A stretch of 64,000 bases of DNA, taken from Actinomycetota bacterium (GTDB lineage Bacteria > Actinomycetota > Acidimicrobiia > IMCC26256 > JAENVU01). Below, in pieces: positions 26,320-34,790 of this stretch (its first letter is position 1; the number at the start of each line of letters is the position of its first letter). The notes below the pieces were generated by a model, which saw only the letters and a program-made list of their open reading frames with translations, was not told where the DNA came from and did no database searches. The stretch lies in contig VGBT01000006.1 in assembly GCA_016870395.1 (NCBI GenBank), positions 32,085 to 96,084 of the forward strand. The letters are read 5' to 3'. The position numbers and the translations under genes are program-made.

Positions 26320-28386
26320 GTGAAGCCCGCGCTGCTGGAGAAGCTCGCGCGCATGTCGCCGGCCATCGAGACGGTGCTCGATCTGCTTCAGCACTACCCC
26401 CGGCGGTACCACGACCGCACGAGGCGGGCCGAGATCGCGGAGCTGTCGGTGGGGGAGGAGGCGACGATCGTCGCCGAGGTGCGCCGCGTCGCCGCGCGCA
26501 AGGCCCGCACCGGCAAGTGGATGGTCGAGGCGGTGGTCGACGACGGCAGCGGCATGCTGAACCTCGTCTTCTTCAACCAGCGCTGGCGTGAACGTCAGCT
26601 CGCGCCCGGTACTGAGGTTGCGCTCTATGGGAAGCTCGACGTCTACCGGGGCAAGCGGCAGCTCACCAACCCGATCGTCGACGTGCTCGGTCGCGCGGGA
26701 GATCCGAAGACCGGGCTGGTGATCCCGATCTACCCGCAGTCGGGCAAGGCCGACGTTTCGACCTGGGAGATCCAGCCGGCCGTCGCCTGCGCACTGGGTT
26801 GGGCGGGCAACCTGGCCGAGACGCTGTCGCCGGGTGTGCTCGGGGAGGCGAAGCTGGTCGGCCGCACCGACGCGTACCGCTGGATCCACCGGCCCGAGAC
26901 GGCGGAGCAGGTCCGCAAGGCGCGGCGACGGCTCACCTTTGACGAGTTCCTGCGCCTGCAGGTCGGCTTGGTGGCGCGCAAGCGCGCCATCGAGGCCGAA
27001 GCGCGCGGCTTCCGTCACGTGGTCGACGGAACGCTCGTGGCGAGGTTCCATAAGGCGCTGCCATTCGAGCTCACGAGTGATCAGCGCGAGGCGATCGCGA
27101 CGATCGCCGCCGACATGGCCGGGCCCGCCCCGATGCACCGGCTGCTCCAGGGCGAGGTCGGCTCGGGCAAGACCGTCGTTGCGCTCAGTGCGCTGCTGAT
27201 GGCGGTGCAGGGCGGTTACCAGGGCGCGCTCATGGCGCCGACCGAGGTGCTGGCCGAGCAGCTGCACGCCGTCGCTCGCGACACGCTTGGCGCGATCACC
27301 GTGCCGAGCGAACAGACGTTGCTCGCGGAACGGCCGGTCACGGTCGCGCTGCTCACCAACCGGGTCGGCGCCGCCGAGCGTCGGAGGATCGCGGCCGGGC
27401 TGACCAACGGCGAGGTCGACATCGTCGTCGGCACCCACGCGCTCCTCTTCGGCGACGCGCCCTTCACGAAGCTCGGGGTCGTGGTCATCGACGAACAGCA
27501 CCGGTTCGGCGTCGAGCAGCGCGCGCTGCTGAAGGGCCTGGGCGACGACCCCGACGTGCTGGTGATGACCGCCACGCCGATCCCGCGTACGGCGGCGATG
27601 CTCGTGTACGGCGACCTCGACCACACCGAGCTGCACGAGATGCCGCCCGGGCGCAAGACGGTGCAGACGGTCGCCCTGGCGACGGCCGAGCGGGCCGAGG
27701 CCTACGGCCGGCTCCAGCGCGAGATCGCGGAAGGGCACCAGGGGTACGTGGTGTGCCCGCTCGTCGAGGGCTCGGCCAAGGTCGAGGCGAAGGCCGCGAC
27801 CGACGAGTACGAGCGCCTGCGCGCCGAGGAGCTGCGCGGGCTGGACCTCGGCCTCCTCCACGGGCAGATGGCCGCGACCGACAAGGAGGCGGCGATGGCA
27901 GCGTTTCGCGCCGGCGACACCGACGTGCTCGTCGCGACCACGGTGATCGAGGTCGGCGTCGACGTGCCCAACGCGACGATCATGATCGTGGAGGACGCCG
28001 ACCGGTTCGGCCTGTCGCAGCTCCACCAGCTGCGCGGTCGGGTCGGGAGGGGCGGTGACGACGCCTGGTGCTTCCTGCTCGCCGACCCGACGACGCCCGA
28101 CGGTGAGGCGCGGCTGGAGGCGATGGTGAGGTCTTCCGACGGGTTCGAGCTGGCCGAGCGCGACCTCGCGATCCGCGGCAGTGGCGAGGTGCTGGGCGAG
28201 CGCCAGTCCGGTCTCGGAGACCTCAAGCTCGGGCAATTGCCGCGGGACGAGCGCTACGTGCTCTACGCGCGCGGCGTCGCCGAGCGGCTGCTCGACGACG
28301 ACCCGAAGCTGGCGCGCAACCGGCCGCTGGCCGAGGAGGTCGACGACCTCCTCGGTGACGACGTCGAGTTCCTCTTCAAGAGCTGA
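26320..28386 (+). CDS. recG: ATP-dependent DNA helicase RecG
   Basis: At least 688 residues. RecG remodels stalled forks and Holliday junctions. The N-terminal wedge and OB region include LLQHYPRRYHDRT and VFFNQRWRERQL. Helicase motifs follow: GEVGSGKTVVA (Walker A), DEQHRFG, MTATPIPRTAAM, TTVIEVGVDVPNAT, and LHQLRGRVGRGG. The call uses the GTG at 26320. However, RecG-like sequence (RTLHELAATPLGDVGG) continues in frame upstream to about 26270 with no ATG, GTG or TTG, so the true start is uncertain and could be a rare codon. Confidence 0.93.
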   Translation: MKPALLEKLARMSPAIETVLDLLQHYPRRYHDRTRRAEIAELSVGEEATIVAEVRRVAARKARTGKWMVEAVVDDGSGMLNLVFFNQRWRERQLAPGTEVALYGKLDVYRGKRQLTNPIVDVLGRAGDPKTGLVIPIYPQSGKADVSTWEIQPAVACALGWAGNLAETLSPGVLGEAKLVGRTDAYRWIHRPETAEQVRKARRRLTFDEFLRLQVGLVARKRAIEAEARGFRHVVDGTLVARFHKALPFELTSDQREAIATIAADMAGPAPMHRLLQGEVGSGKTVVALSALLMAVQGGYQGALMAPTEVLAEQLHAVARDTLGAITVPSEQTLLAERPVTVALLTNRVGAAERRRIAAGLTNGEVDIVVGTHALLFGDAPFTKLGVVVIDEQHRFGVEQRALLKGLGDDPDVLVMTATPIPRTAAMLVYGDLDHTELHEMPPGRKTVQTVALATAERAEAYGRLQREIAEGHQGYVVCPLVEGSAKVEAKAATDEYERLRAEELRGLDLGLLHGQMAATDKEAAMAAFRAGDTDVLVATTVIEVGVDVPNATIMIVEDADRFGLSQLHQLRGRVGRGGDDAWCFLLADPTTPDGEARLEAMVRSSDGFELAERDLAIRGSGEVLGERQSGLGDLKLGQLPRDERYVLYARGVAERLLDDDPKLARNRPLAEEVDDLLGDDVEFLFKS

Positions 28387-28406
28387 ACGCCGAGATCGGA
28401 GATCAC

Positions 28407-28634
28407 ATGACGGCGAGCGGGCGCTGTTTGGTCGTCGGGCTCCACGTCGACCCGGTAGGGCTCGGTGTCCTCGAGCAGCACCCATACGTCGTCGAGCGCG
28501 ACCTCGAGGACGGTTCGGTCGCGGGCGTCGACTGGTGGATCATGCTCGAGCCGGGCGACGAGGGCTGGCTGGTCTTACGCGCCGAGCAGCGCTTCTCCTG
28601 TCTCCGTGGCGTCAGCAACACCCTCTGCGTCTGA
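28407..28634 (+). CDS. Small hypothetical protein
   Basis: A 75-residue reading frame with an ATG and a GGAG box about 8 bases upstream. The product is rich in acidic residues and Trp (VDWWIMLEPGDEGWLVLRAE). The family is not recognised. It fits neatly between recG and the convergent NUDIX gene, which supports it slightly, but an overlapping minus-strand frame of similar length means it may be chance. Confidence 0.35.
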   Translation: MTASGRCLVVGLHVDPVGLGVLEQHPYVVERDLEDGSVAGVDWWIMLEPGDEGWLVLRAEQRFSCLRGVSNTLCV

Positions 28635-28643
28635 ACGAGGGGC

Positions 28644-29237
28644 CTATTTGGCGGCGAGGTGCGCGGCGAGCGCAACCCGCGCGAGCCGCTCGTGGTTGTG
28701 GTGCCAGTGCTCCACTTCGTCGATCACGCGGTAGCGCGCGTCGCGTACCTCGTGCGAGAGGGTCATCTCGCCAGGTGCGACAGCGCACCGGTAGACGACG
28801 GCCACCGCGCCATGCGGGCCGTACCCGCTTCCGGCGGGACGGCCGATGACGTCGACGAGCCCGAGAACGGTCGCGTCGAGGCCCACCTCCTCGGCGATCT
28901 CCCGCACGACGGTGTCGGCCGGGGTCTCGCCCGCGTCGACCCACCCGCTCACCAGGCCCCACGTGTCGTCGTCAGCGCGGTGCACGAGGAGCACGCGGTC
29001 CTCGTCGTCGAAGATCGCGCCGTCGGCACCTACCTTGGCGGTGACGTAGCCGAGCTCGCCGCCGAGCCGCGCGCGCACCACCTCGGGCGGCATCGACAGC
29101 GCCTCGCCGTAGCCGCGAATGGCGAGATCGAGGAGCCGCTCGTAGCGCTCGCGGTCGTACGGGTTCTCGGAGTAGGTGAGGCCGTTGCGCGCGATCGCCT
29201 GGAGCTCGTCGAGGAGCGCGAGGAGGTCGATCCCCAC
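28644..29237 (-). CDS. NUDIX hydrolase with N-terminal NUDIX-associated helical domain
   Basis: A 197-residue protein. Residues 1-60 (LLALLDELQAIARNGLTYSE through YERLLDLAIRGYGEAL) match the helical domain found before some NUDIX domains. The NUDIX box is GWVDAGETPADTVVREIAEEVG, matching G-x5-E-x7-REUXEE with its Glu metal ligands. These enzymes hydrolyse nucleoside diphosphates linked to another group; the substrate is unknown. It starts at a GTG and is divergent from rsmD. Confidence 0.85.
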   Translation of the reverse strand: MGIDLLALLDELQAIARNGLTYSENPYDRERYERLLDLAIRGYGEALSMPPEVVRARLGGELGYVTAKVGADGAIFDDEDRVLLVHRADDDTWGLVSGWVDAGETPADTVVREIAEEVGLDATVLGLVDVIGRPAGSGYGPHGAVAVVYRCAVAPGEMTLSHEVRDARYRVIDEVEHWHHNHERLARVALAAHLAAK

Positions 29238-29272
29238 GACGCTATGCGACGCCTGGCACCATCGACTCGCAT

Positions 29273-29884
29273 ATGGCGAGGGGAGCTCACGGCGGTGGGC
29301 GGGGACCGCGGGTGATCGCGGGGGAAGCCGGCGGCCTCCGGCTGAGCGCGCCGAACGGCACGCGCACGCGACCCACCGCCGACCGGGTCAAGGAGGCCCT
29401 GTTCGCCGCGCTCGGGCCACTGCGCATCGTGGGCGCCAACGTGCTCGACGGCTACGCGGGGAGTGGCGCGCTCGCGATCGAGGCCCTCTCGCGTGGCGCG
29501 GCCCGGGCCCTGCTCGTCGACCGCGAGCCGCTCGCGGTCGACGCGGTGCGGCGCAACCTTCGCACCACGAAGCTCGCCGACCGGGCGTCGGTGCAGCGGC
29601 GGGGGCTCGGCAGTTTCCTGCGAGCTGCGCCGCCGGAGGTTCCCTTCGACCTGGTGTTCCTCGACCCGCCCTACGACCAGCCGGGCCCCGAGCTGGCGGG
29701 CGTGCTGACGGCGCTCGCCGCGCCCGGATGGTGCAGCCACGACGCGACGCTCGTGATCGAGCGCGCCGCCTCCGCGGGGCCGCCGCCGCTGCCAGCCGGG
29801 TGGTTGGTCACGTGGCACCGGGTGTACGGCGATACGCTCGTGGTCCTTGCCGCCCGCGACCCGGGCAGCCGCGACCCTCTCTGA
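29273..29884 (+). CDS. rsmD: 16S rRNA (guanine(966)-N(2))-methyltransferase RsmD
   Basis: A 203-residue SAM-dependent methyltransferase (EC 2.1.1.171) acting on G966 of 16S rRNA. PRVIAGEAGGLRL and TRPTADRVKEALFAAL are the family opening, VLDGYAGSGALAIEALSRGA is the SAM loop (usually DLFAGSG), and VFLDPPYD is the catalytic DPPY motif. It starts at the ATG at 29273; the conserved block begins about 12 residues later. coaD starts 16 bases downstream, the usual pairing. Confidence 0.9.
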   Translation: MARGAHGGGRGPRVIAGEAGGLRLSAPNGTRTRPTADRVKEALFAALGPLRIVGANVLDGYAGSGALAIEALSRGAARALLVDREPLAVDAVRRNLRTTKLADRASVQRRGLGSFLRAAPPEVPFDLVFLDPPYDQPGPELAGVLTALAAPGWCSHDATLVIERAASAGPPPLPAGWLVTWHRVYGDTLVVLAARDPGSRDPL

Positions 29885-29900
29885 CAAGGAGCATCACCGC

Positions 29901-30395
29901 GTGGCCACTGCCCTCTGCCCGGGATCGTTCGACCCGGTCACCAACGGTCATCTCGACATCATCGAGCGGACCGCCCGGCACTTCGACCTCGTGATCGTGG
30001 CTGTCATCCGAAACCCGCAGAAGTCGCAGTCGCTGTTCACGCTCGAGGAGCGCCAAGAGCTGCTGGGCGAGGTGACCGCGCACCTCGACAACGTGCGGAT
30101 CAAGTTCTTCAAGGGGCTCCTGGTCGACTTCGCCCGCGACCACGGGGCCGCGGCGATCGTGAAGGGGCTGCGCGCCATCTCCGACTTCGACTACGAGCTC
30201 CAGATGGCTCAGATGAACCAGCGGCTCTCGGGGATCGACACGTTCTTCATCTCCACCAGCCCGCAGCACTCCTTCCTCTCGTCGAGCCTCGTCCGCGAGG
30301 TGGCTCGCTTCGGAGGAGACGTCTCGAGCATGGTGCCGCCAGTCGTGGCCAAGCGGCTGGCGGAGTGCTACGAATCGACGAAGGGGGCAACGTGA
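29901..30395 (+). CDS. coaD: Phosphopantetheine adenylyltransferase
   Basis: A 164-residue nucleotidyltransferase (EC 2.7.7.3) that makes dephospho-CoA from ATP and 4'-phosphopantetheine. CPGSFDPVTNGHLDII holds the T/H-x-G-H site, and FISTSPQHSFLSSSLVREVARFGGD is the second ATP motif. The start is a GTG with AAGGA 11-15 bases upstream. Its stop overlaps the next gene's GTG (GTGA), so the coiled-coil gene is translationally coupled. Confidence 0.95.
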   Translation: MATALCPGSFDPVTNGHLDIIERTARHFDLVIVAVIRNPQKSQSLFTLEERQELLGEVTAHLDNVRIKFFKGLLVDFARDHGAAAIVKGLRAISDFDYELQMAQMNQRLSGIDTFFISTSPQHSFLSSSLVREVARFGGDVSSMVPPVVAKRLAECYESTKGAT

Positions 30396-30934
30396 GCCAG
30401 TTCGAGCAGCCGTTCGAGCCGCTCGACACCGAAGAGCTGTTGCTGCGGACCCGTGACCAGATCGAGACCGCGCGCTCGGTGCCGATGTCGGCCTCCGTCA
30501 TGGTCAACCGCGACGAGCTGCTCGCGCTCGTCGACGACGCCCTCCAGGCGCTGCCGGAGGAGATCCGCCAGGCCCGCTGGCTGCTGAAGGAGCGCGAGGA
30601 GTTCCTGGCCAAGGCCCGCCGCGAAGCCGAGGACATCATCGACGCGGGGCGCCAGCAGGCGGAGCGGATGGTGGAGCGCACCGAGGTGGTGCGCGAGGCG
30701 CGACGGCGCGCCCAGCAGGTGGTCGACGACGCCGAGGCGCAGGCTCGGGCGATCAAGCACGAGGCCGAGGACTACATCGACCAGAAGCTCGCCAGCTTCG
30801 AGGTCGTGCTCGACCGCACTATGCAGGCCGTGCAGCGCGGTAGGGAGCGGCTCCAGGTGGTGGTCGAGCTTCCCGAAGCCGAGGTGGTCGCCGAGCCCGA
30901 GGAGGGCGCCTTCTTCGACCAGGACCTGGGTTAG
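30392..30934 (+). CDS. Coiled-coil protein, ATP-synthase-b/DivIVA-like
   Basis: A 180-residue acidic protein. The N-terminal part (LLALVDDALQALPEEIRQAR) is followed by a long uninterrupted helix (EREEFLAKARREAEDIIDAGR through EAEDYIDQKLASF) with strong coiled-coil character. A similar protein next to coaD occurs in other Actinomycetota as far as I recall. A role as a scaffold or division-associated protein is speculative. It overlaps coaD by 4 bases. Confidence 0.7.
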   Translation: MSQFEQPFEPLDTEELLLRTRDQIETARSVPMSASVMVNRDELLALVDDALQALPEEIRQARWLLKEREEFLAKARREAEDIIDAGRQQAERMVERTEVVREARRRAQQVVDDAEAQARAIKHEAEDYIDQKLASFEVVLDRTMQAVQRGRERLQVVVELPEAEVVAEPEEGAFFDQDLG

Positions 30935-30962
30935 AAGAATCTGGGAATCGAGGCTGACCTGC

Positions 30963-30968
30963 TAGTCT
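30963..30968 (+). promoter_or_regulatory. -10-like TAGTCT upstream of the yceD-rpmF block
   Basis: TANNNT hexamer about 50 bases before the yceD ATG, so this transcript would have a leader. Confidence 0.35.
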
Positions 30969-31017
30969 GGGTCACCTTCCGGTCCCGATCCGCGGGGCCG
31001 AGCGCGCCCATGGAACC

Positions 31018-31521
31018 ATGAACGCTTTGCGCTGCAACGTCGCCGATCTGTTGCACCACCCGGCCGCGCGCCGCCCGGTGCACCTCGAGACCGATTCCGC
31101 CGAGCTCGGTGAGGTGGGTGGCTCGCGTTTGGCCGAGGCTCCGCTCGTGCTCGACGTCGTGCTCGAGCGGGTGCCCGACGGTGTCGTGGTGCACGGCACG
31201 GTGCACGGCGTCTTCACCGCCCAGTGCAGCCGGTGCCTGCGCCCGCTCACCCGCACGTTCGACACGGCCGTGCGCGAGCTCTTCGAGCCCGATCCCCTCG
31301 ACGGCCAGACCTACCCGCTCGAGGGCGAGGAGATCGATCTCGAGCTGCCCGTGCGCGACACGGTGCTGCTCGACCTGCCGATCGCGCCGCTGTGCCGGGA
31401 AGACTGCGCGGGCATCTGCCCGGTGTGCGGCAGCGACCGCAACGACAAACCCTGTGACTGCGACGACACGCCGCCCGATCCCCGGTGGGACGCGCTGCGC
31501 GAGCTGCACCTTGACGACTGA
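31018..31521 (+). CDS. yceD: DUF177/YceD family protein
   Basis: A 167-residue DUF177 protein. FTAQCSRCLRPLTRTFDTAVRELF with a Cys pair, the acidic EIDLELPVRDTVLLDLPIAPLC segment and the C-terminal CREDCAGICPVCGSDRN are standard. YceD is nearly always next to rpmF and is thought to be involved in 23S rRNA processing. rpmF starts 18 bases downstream. Confidence 0.9.
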   Translation: MNALRCNVADLLHHPAARRPVHLETDSAELGEVGGSRLAEAPLVLDVVLERVPDGVVVHGTVHGVFTAQCSRCLRPLTRTFDTAVRELFEPDPLDGQTYPLEGEEIDLELPVRDTVLLDLPIAPLCREDCAGICPVCGSDRNDKPCDCDDTPPDPRWDALRELHLDD

Positions 31522-31539
31522 GAACCAGGAGCTCGACCG

Positions 31540-31719
31540 ATGGCTGTCCCGAAGCGCAAGACGCCCCGTTCCAAGACCCGCAGCCGCCGGGCCGCCAACT
31601 GGCGGCCCGAAACGCCGGCGCGGTCGCTGTGCCCGAACTGCGGCGCGGTCAAGCTGCCCCACACGGTGTGTGGCAACTGCGGTTGGTACCGCGGCCGCCA
31701 GGCAATCGACGTTGACTGA
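31540..31719 (+). CDS. rpmF: 50S ribosomal protein L32
   Basis: A 59-residue protein: MAVPKRKTPRSKTRSRRA at the N-terminus, then a CPNC...CGNC zinc ribbon near the C-terminus with Gly-Trp-Tyr following, the zinc form of L32. The ATG lies 18 bases after yceD with an AGGAG box upstream. plsX follows by 12 bases. This is the conserved yceD-rpmF-plsX-acpP order. Confidence 0.95.
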   Translation: MAVPKRKTPRSKTRSRRAANWRPETPARSLCPNCGAVKLPHTVCGNCGWYRGRQAIDVD

Positions 31720-31731
31720 CGCGGTGTTGAC

Positions 31732-32742
31732 ATGAGGGTCGCGGTCGATGCGATGGGGGGCGACTTTGCCCCGTCCGCGATCGTGGCGGGCGCGCTCGAG
31801 GCCGTCGAGGCGCTCGGGGTCGAGGTGCTCCTGGTCGGCCCCGAGGCGGCGGTCCGAGCGGAGCTGCCCGGCGGCGAGCCGCCGGCCGGAGTCGAGCTCC
31901 TCGACTGCTCGCAGGTCATCGCGATGCACGACGAGCCCGGGGCGTCGGTGCGCACGAAGAAGGATGCGTCGATCGTGCGCGGCGCGGAGGCGGTGCGCGA
32001 CGGGCGGGCCGACGCGATGGTCGGCGCCGGGAACACCGGGGCGACGATGGCGGCCGCGCTCCTGCGCTTTGGTCGGATCAGGGGAGTGGCGCGGCCTGCG
32101 ATCGCGGTGCCGGTTCCCGTCCCGTTCGGGCGCCCCCACCTGCTCGTGGACGCCGGGGCCACCGTCGACTGCTCGCCGGAGTGGCTCGCCCAGTTCGCGC
32201 TGCTCGGCCGGGCCTACGCCCGCCTGCGGCTGGGAGTCGATGATCCGACGGTCGGGCTGCTGTCCAACGGCGAGGAGCCCGGGAAGGGCGACGAGCTGCG
32301 CAAGAAGACGTTCGCGCTCCTCGACGGCATGCCCGGCTTCGTGGGCAACGTCGAGGGTCGCGACCTGATGACCGGCCGTCCCGACGTCGTGGTGACCGAC
32401 GGCTTCACGGGCAACGTCGCGCTCAAGACGATGGAGGGCGCGCTGCAGGCCGCCGCCGGACTCGTGTTCACGGTGCTCGGCTCGACCGACGAAGCCAGGG
32501 CGGCCTCCGAGGTCGTCGCCCCCATGCTGCTGCAGGGAGTGACGGACTACCTCGATCCCGACACCGTGGGTGGTGGGCTGCTGCTCGGGGTCGACGGCGT
32601 CTGCGTGATCTCCCACGGTTCGTCGTCCGCGCGTGCGATCGTGAACGCGATCGCACTCGCGGACGACTGCGTACAGGGGGAGGTCGTCGCCTCGATGAAA
32701 CGTGCCATCGAACCCGAGACGGAGAGAGCGCATGCCCGCTGA
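31732..32742 (+). CDS. plsX: Phosphate acyltransferase PlsX
   Basis: A 336-residue enzyme (EC 2.3.1.274) that makes acyl-phosphate from acyl-ACP at the start of phospholipid synthesis. RVAVDAMGGDFAP is the family start. KKDASIVRGAEAV, MVGAGNTGATMAAALL, LLSNGEEPGKGDELRK and VVTDGFTGNVALKTMEG are the other conserved blocks. It overlaps acpP by 11 bases, so its acyl-ACP substrate carrier is encoded in the same transcript. Confidence 0.95.
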   Translation: MRVAVDAMGGDFAPSAIVAGALEAVEALGVEVLLVGPEAAVRAELPGGEPPAGVELLDCSQVIAMHDEPGASVRTKKDASIVRGAEAVRDGRADAMVGAGNTGATMAAALLRFGRIRGVARPAIAVPVPVPFGRPHLLVDAGATVDCSPEWLAQFALLGRAYARLRLGVDDPTVGLLSNGEEPGKGDELRKKTFALLDGMPGFVGNVEGRDLMTGRPDVVVTDGFTGNVALKTMEGALQAAAGLVFTVLGSTDEARAASEVVAPMLLQGVTDYLDPDTVGGGLLLGVDGVCVISHGSSSARAIVNAIALADDCVQGEVVASMKRAIEPETERAHAR

Positions 32743-33034
32743 GACCCATGCCAGCCACGACCCGCTCGGTCCGACCGAGGTGCACGCGATCATCCGTGCG
32801 CACCTCGGCGAGATTCTCGAGATCGACGAGGCCCGCATCACGCTCGAGGCGACCTTCGCAGAGGACCTCGAGGCAGACTCGCTCGCGCTCATCGAGCTGG
32901 TCGAAGCCCTCGAAGAGGAGCTCGGCGAGCGTAGCGTCGGCTTCTCGGTGGACGACGAGGATCTCGGCGATCTGAAGACGGTGCGCGACGCGGTCGAATA
33001 CGTGGTCATACGGCTCGGAGGGTCGGCGGCCTGA
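32732..33034 (+). CDS. acpP: Acyl carrier protein
   Basis: A 100-residue acidic ACP. The phosphopantetheine Ser is in EDLEADSLALIELVEALEEE (D-S-L). It is longer than the usual 75-80 residues because of about 14 extra N-terminal residues. The ATG overlaps the end of plsX and rnc follows by 14 bases, a common arrangement. It carries acyl chains for fatty-acid and phospholipid synthesis. Confidence 0.92.
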   Translation: MPAETHASHDPLGPTEVHAIIRAHLGEILEIDEARITLEATFAEDLEADSLALIELVEALEEELGERSVGFSVDDEDLGDLKTVRDAVEYVVIRLGGSAA

Positions 33035-33048
33035 GGCCGCGGACGGCG

Positions 33049-33819
33049 ATGCGTCTGGAGGACCGTGAGCGCTTCGAGCAGCTCCTGGGATATTCCTTTC
33101 GCGACGAACAGGTCATGTTGTGCGCGCTGTCGCACCGGTCGTGGTGCGCCGAGCATCCCCAAGACGCGTCCAACGAGCGGCTCGAGTTCCTCGGCGACGC
33201 GGTGCTCGGCGTCGTCGTCACCGACCACCTGTATCGCAGGTACCCGGATCTCGCCGAGGGCGAGCTCGCCAAGGCGCGCGCGTCGGTGGTGAACGCCGAC
33301 GCGCTCGCAGAGATCGGTGCCGCGGTGGGGCTCGGGCCGTGCCTTCGGCTGGGCAAGGGCGAAGACGCATCTGGTGGCCGCACGAAGACCTCGATCCTCG
33401 CGGATGCGACGGAAGCGGTGTTCGCCGCGGTGTACCTCGAGGGCGGTATCGACGCGGCGCGCGACACCATCATGCGGTTGCTCGAGTACCGGATCACCGA
33501 CGCGGCCAGCGGGCCCGGGGGTGACGACTACAAGACCCGCCTCCAGGAGCTCGCGGCGCGGCGCTTCGATCGCCTGCCCCGGTACCAGGTGCGTGACGAG
33601 GGCCCGGACCACGCGAAGCGCTTCTTCGCGACCGTGCTGGTGGGTGGTGAGGCGCGCGGCGCCGGTGAGGGCGGTTCCAAGAAGCAGGCCGAGCAGGCTG
33701 CCGCACGATCGGCGTGGCTGGGGCTGCGTGCGGAGACCGAGACCGGACCCGAGTCGACTGTGGGAGCCGACGAGGCCGCGGCCGAAGCGATGGGGGGCGA
33801 CGATGCCGGAGCTGCCTGA
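33049..33819 (+). CDS. rnc: Ribonuclease III
   Basis: A 256-residue double-strand-specific endoribonuclease (EC 3.1.26.3). The catalytic signature NERLEFLGDAVLGVVV is near residues 43-58, with the later acidic site in ILADATEAVFAAVYLEGG. A dsRNA-binding domain (DYKTRLQELAARRFDRLPRY through GSKKQAEQAAARSAW) follows, then an acidic Ala/Glu-rich tail. It processes rRNA precursors. The 3' end overlaps mutM by 17 bases. Confidence 0.95.
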   Translation: MRLEDRERFEQLLGYSFRDEQVMLCALSHRSWCAEHPQDASNERLEFLGDAVLGVVVTDHLYRRYPDLAEGELAKARASVVNADALAEIGAAVGLGPCLRLGKGEDASGGRTKTSILADATEAVFAAVYLEGGIDAARDTIMRLLEYRITDAASGPGGDDYKTRLQELAARRFDRLPRYQVRDEGPDHAKRFFATVLVGGEARGAGEGGSKKQAEQAAARSAWLGLRAETETGPESTVGADEAAAEAMGGDDAGAA

Positions 33820-34639
33820 GGTCGAGGTGGTGCGCCGAGATCTCGAGCGCGAGGTCGTCGGCAAGAAGATCAAGGACACCGAGGTCACCGGCATGCGCAG
33901 CATCCGCCGGTACCGTCAGCGCAAGCAGTTCACGAGCCTGCTCGACGGCCGCAAGATCGTGGGTGTCGATCGGAAGGGCAAGTACCTGCTCCTTCGGCTC
34001 GACGACGGTGAGGTGCTGATCATCCACCTCGGGATGTCTGGCCAGCTGCTGCGGGCCAAGAGCTCTCGGGAAGCTTGCCCCAAGCACACCCACGTGGTGA
34101 TCACGTTCACCCAGGGCGGGCAGCTCCGCTTCGTGGACCCGCGCACCTTCGGGGAGATGTTCGTCACGAGCATCGAGGAGATCGACCAGGTCGACGAGCT
34201 CGCGCACCTCGGGATCGACCCACTCGAAACCGCGATGAGCTGGGACGACTTCGGCGAGCTCGTCGCGGCGCGCCACGCACGCTTGAAGGCGGCGTTGATG
34301 GACCAGAAGCTCCTTGCCGGGATCGGCAACATCTACAGCGACGAGATCCTCTTCCACGCCGGGCTGCGTTGGGACCGGATGAGCGACTCGCTCTCCCCGG
34401 AGGAGGTGCGGCGCCTCTACCGGGCCCTGATGGAGACGCTCCAGGACGCGGTGAAGTACCGCGGCTCGTCGCTCGCCGACGAGCAGTACGTCGACCTGTT
34501 CGGCAAGAAGGGCGAGTACCAGCTCCACCATCACGTGTACGCGCGGGAGGGCGAGGCCTGCAAGCGCTGCCGTCACGTGATCGTGCGCGAGAAGGTCGGC
34601 GGTCGGAGCACCTTCTTCTGCGCCGCCTGCCAGGTGTGA
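33803..34639 (+). CDS. mutM: Formamidopyrimidine-DNA glycosylase
   Basis: A 278-residue bifunctional glycosylase/AP lyase (EC 3.2.2.23) removing 8-oxoguanine. After Met removal, Pro2-Glu3 (PELPEVE) are catalytic. Lys in GKYLLL, DPRTFGEMF, MDQKLLAGIGNIYSDEILF and the C-terminal zinc finger CKRC-x16-CAAC are all present. The frame overlaps rnc. A repeated palindromic element begins about 45 bases after its stop. Confidence 0.95.
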   Translation: MPELPEVEVVRRDLEREVVGKKIKDTEVTGMRSIRRYRQRKQFTSLLDGRKIVGVDRKGKYLLLRLDDGEVLIIHLGMSGQLLRAKSSREACPKHTHVVITFTQGGQLRFVDPRTFGEMFVTSIEEIDQVDELAHLGIDPLETAMSWDDFGELVAARHARLKAALMDQKLLAGIGNIYSDEILFHAGLRWDRMSDSLSPEEVRRLYRALMETLQDAVKYRGSSLADEQYVDLFGKKGEYQLHHHVYAREGEACKRCRHVIVREKVGGRSTFFCAACQV

Positions 34640-34683
34640 CACGAGCCGCCGGTTCCCCGATGCCCTCCCTGGTCTGTGCGTCG

Positions 34684-34718
34684 AGGAGCGCATACCGCTC
34701 CTCTCTCAACGATCCCGG
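34684..34718. repeat. Palindromic repeat element, copy 1
   Basis: AGGAGCG and CGCTCCT form a 7-bp stem (8 bp with the flanking G and C) around a CATAC loop. The downstream 16 bases match copy 2 at 61812-61846 except at three positions. It lies between mutM and smc. It could act as a terminator or be a dispersed repeat of a REP-like kind. Confidence 0.75.
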
Positions 34719-34790
34719 CGGAGGTGGGGAGGTCCCCGGGGCGGGGTTCGGCCGTCGCTACGCTCGGTCGGTCAGGAAGGGAGCTGCGGA

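Noticed and set aside
25318..28485. Very long minus-strand open frame opposite fakA and recG
   Set aside because: High-GC DNA keeps the antisense frame free of stops. The product is Arg/His-rich with no domains, while the plus strand encodes clear FakA and RecG.
28403..28675. Minus-strand frame of 90 residues opposite the small hypothetical gene
   Set aside because: It overlaps the end of the NUDIX gene and lacks a ribosome-binding site; the composition is Ser/Thr/Arg-rich as is typical of antisense frames.
30931..33903. 990-residue minus-strand frame opposite yceD, rpmF, plsX, acpP and rnc
   Set aside because: It lies fully antisense to five well-recognised genes and shows no family motifs.
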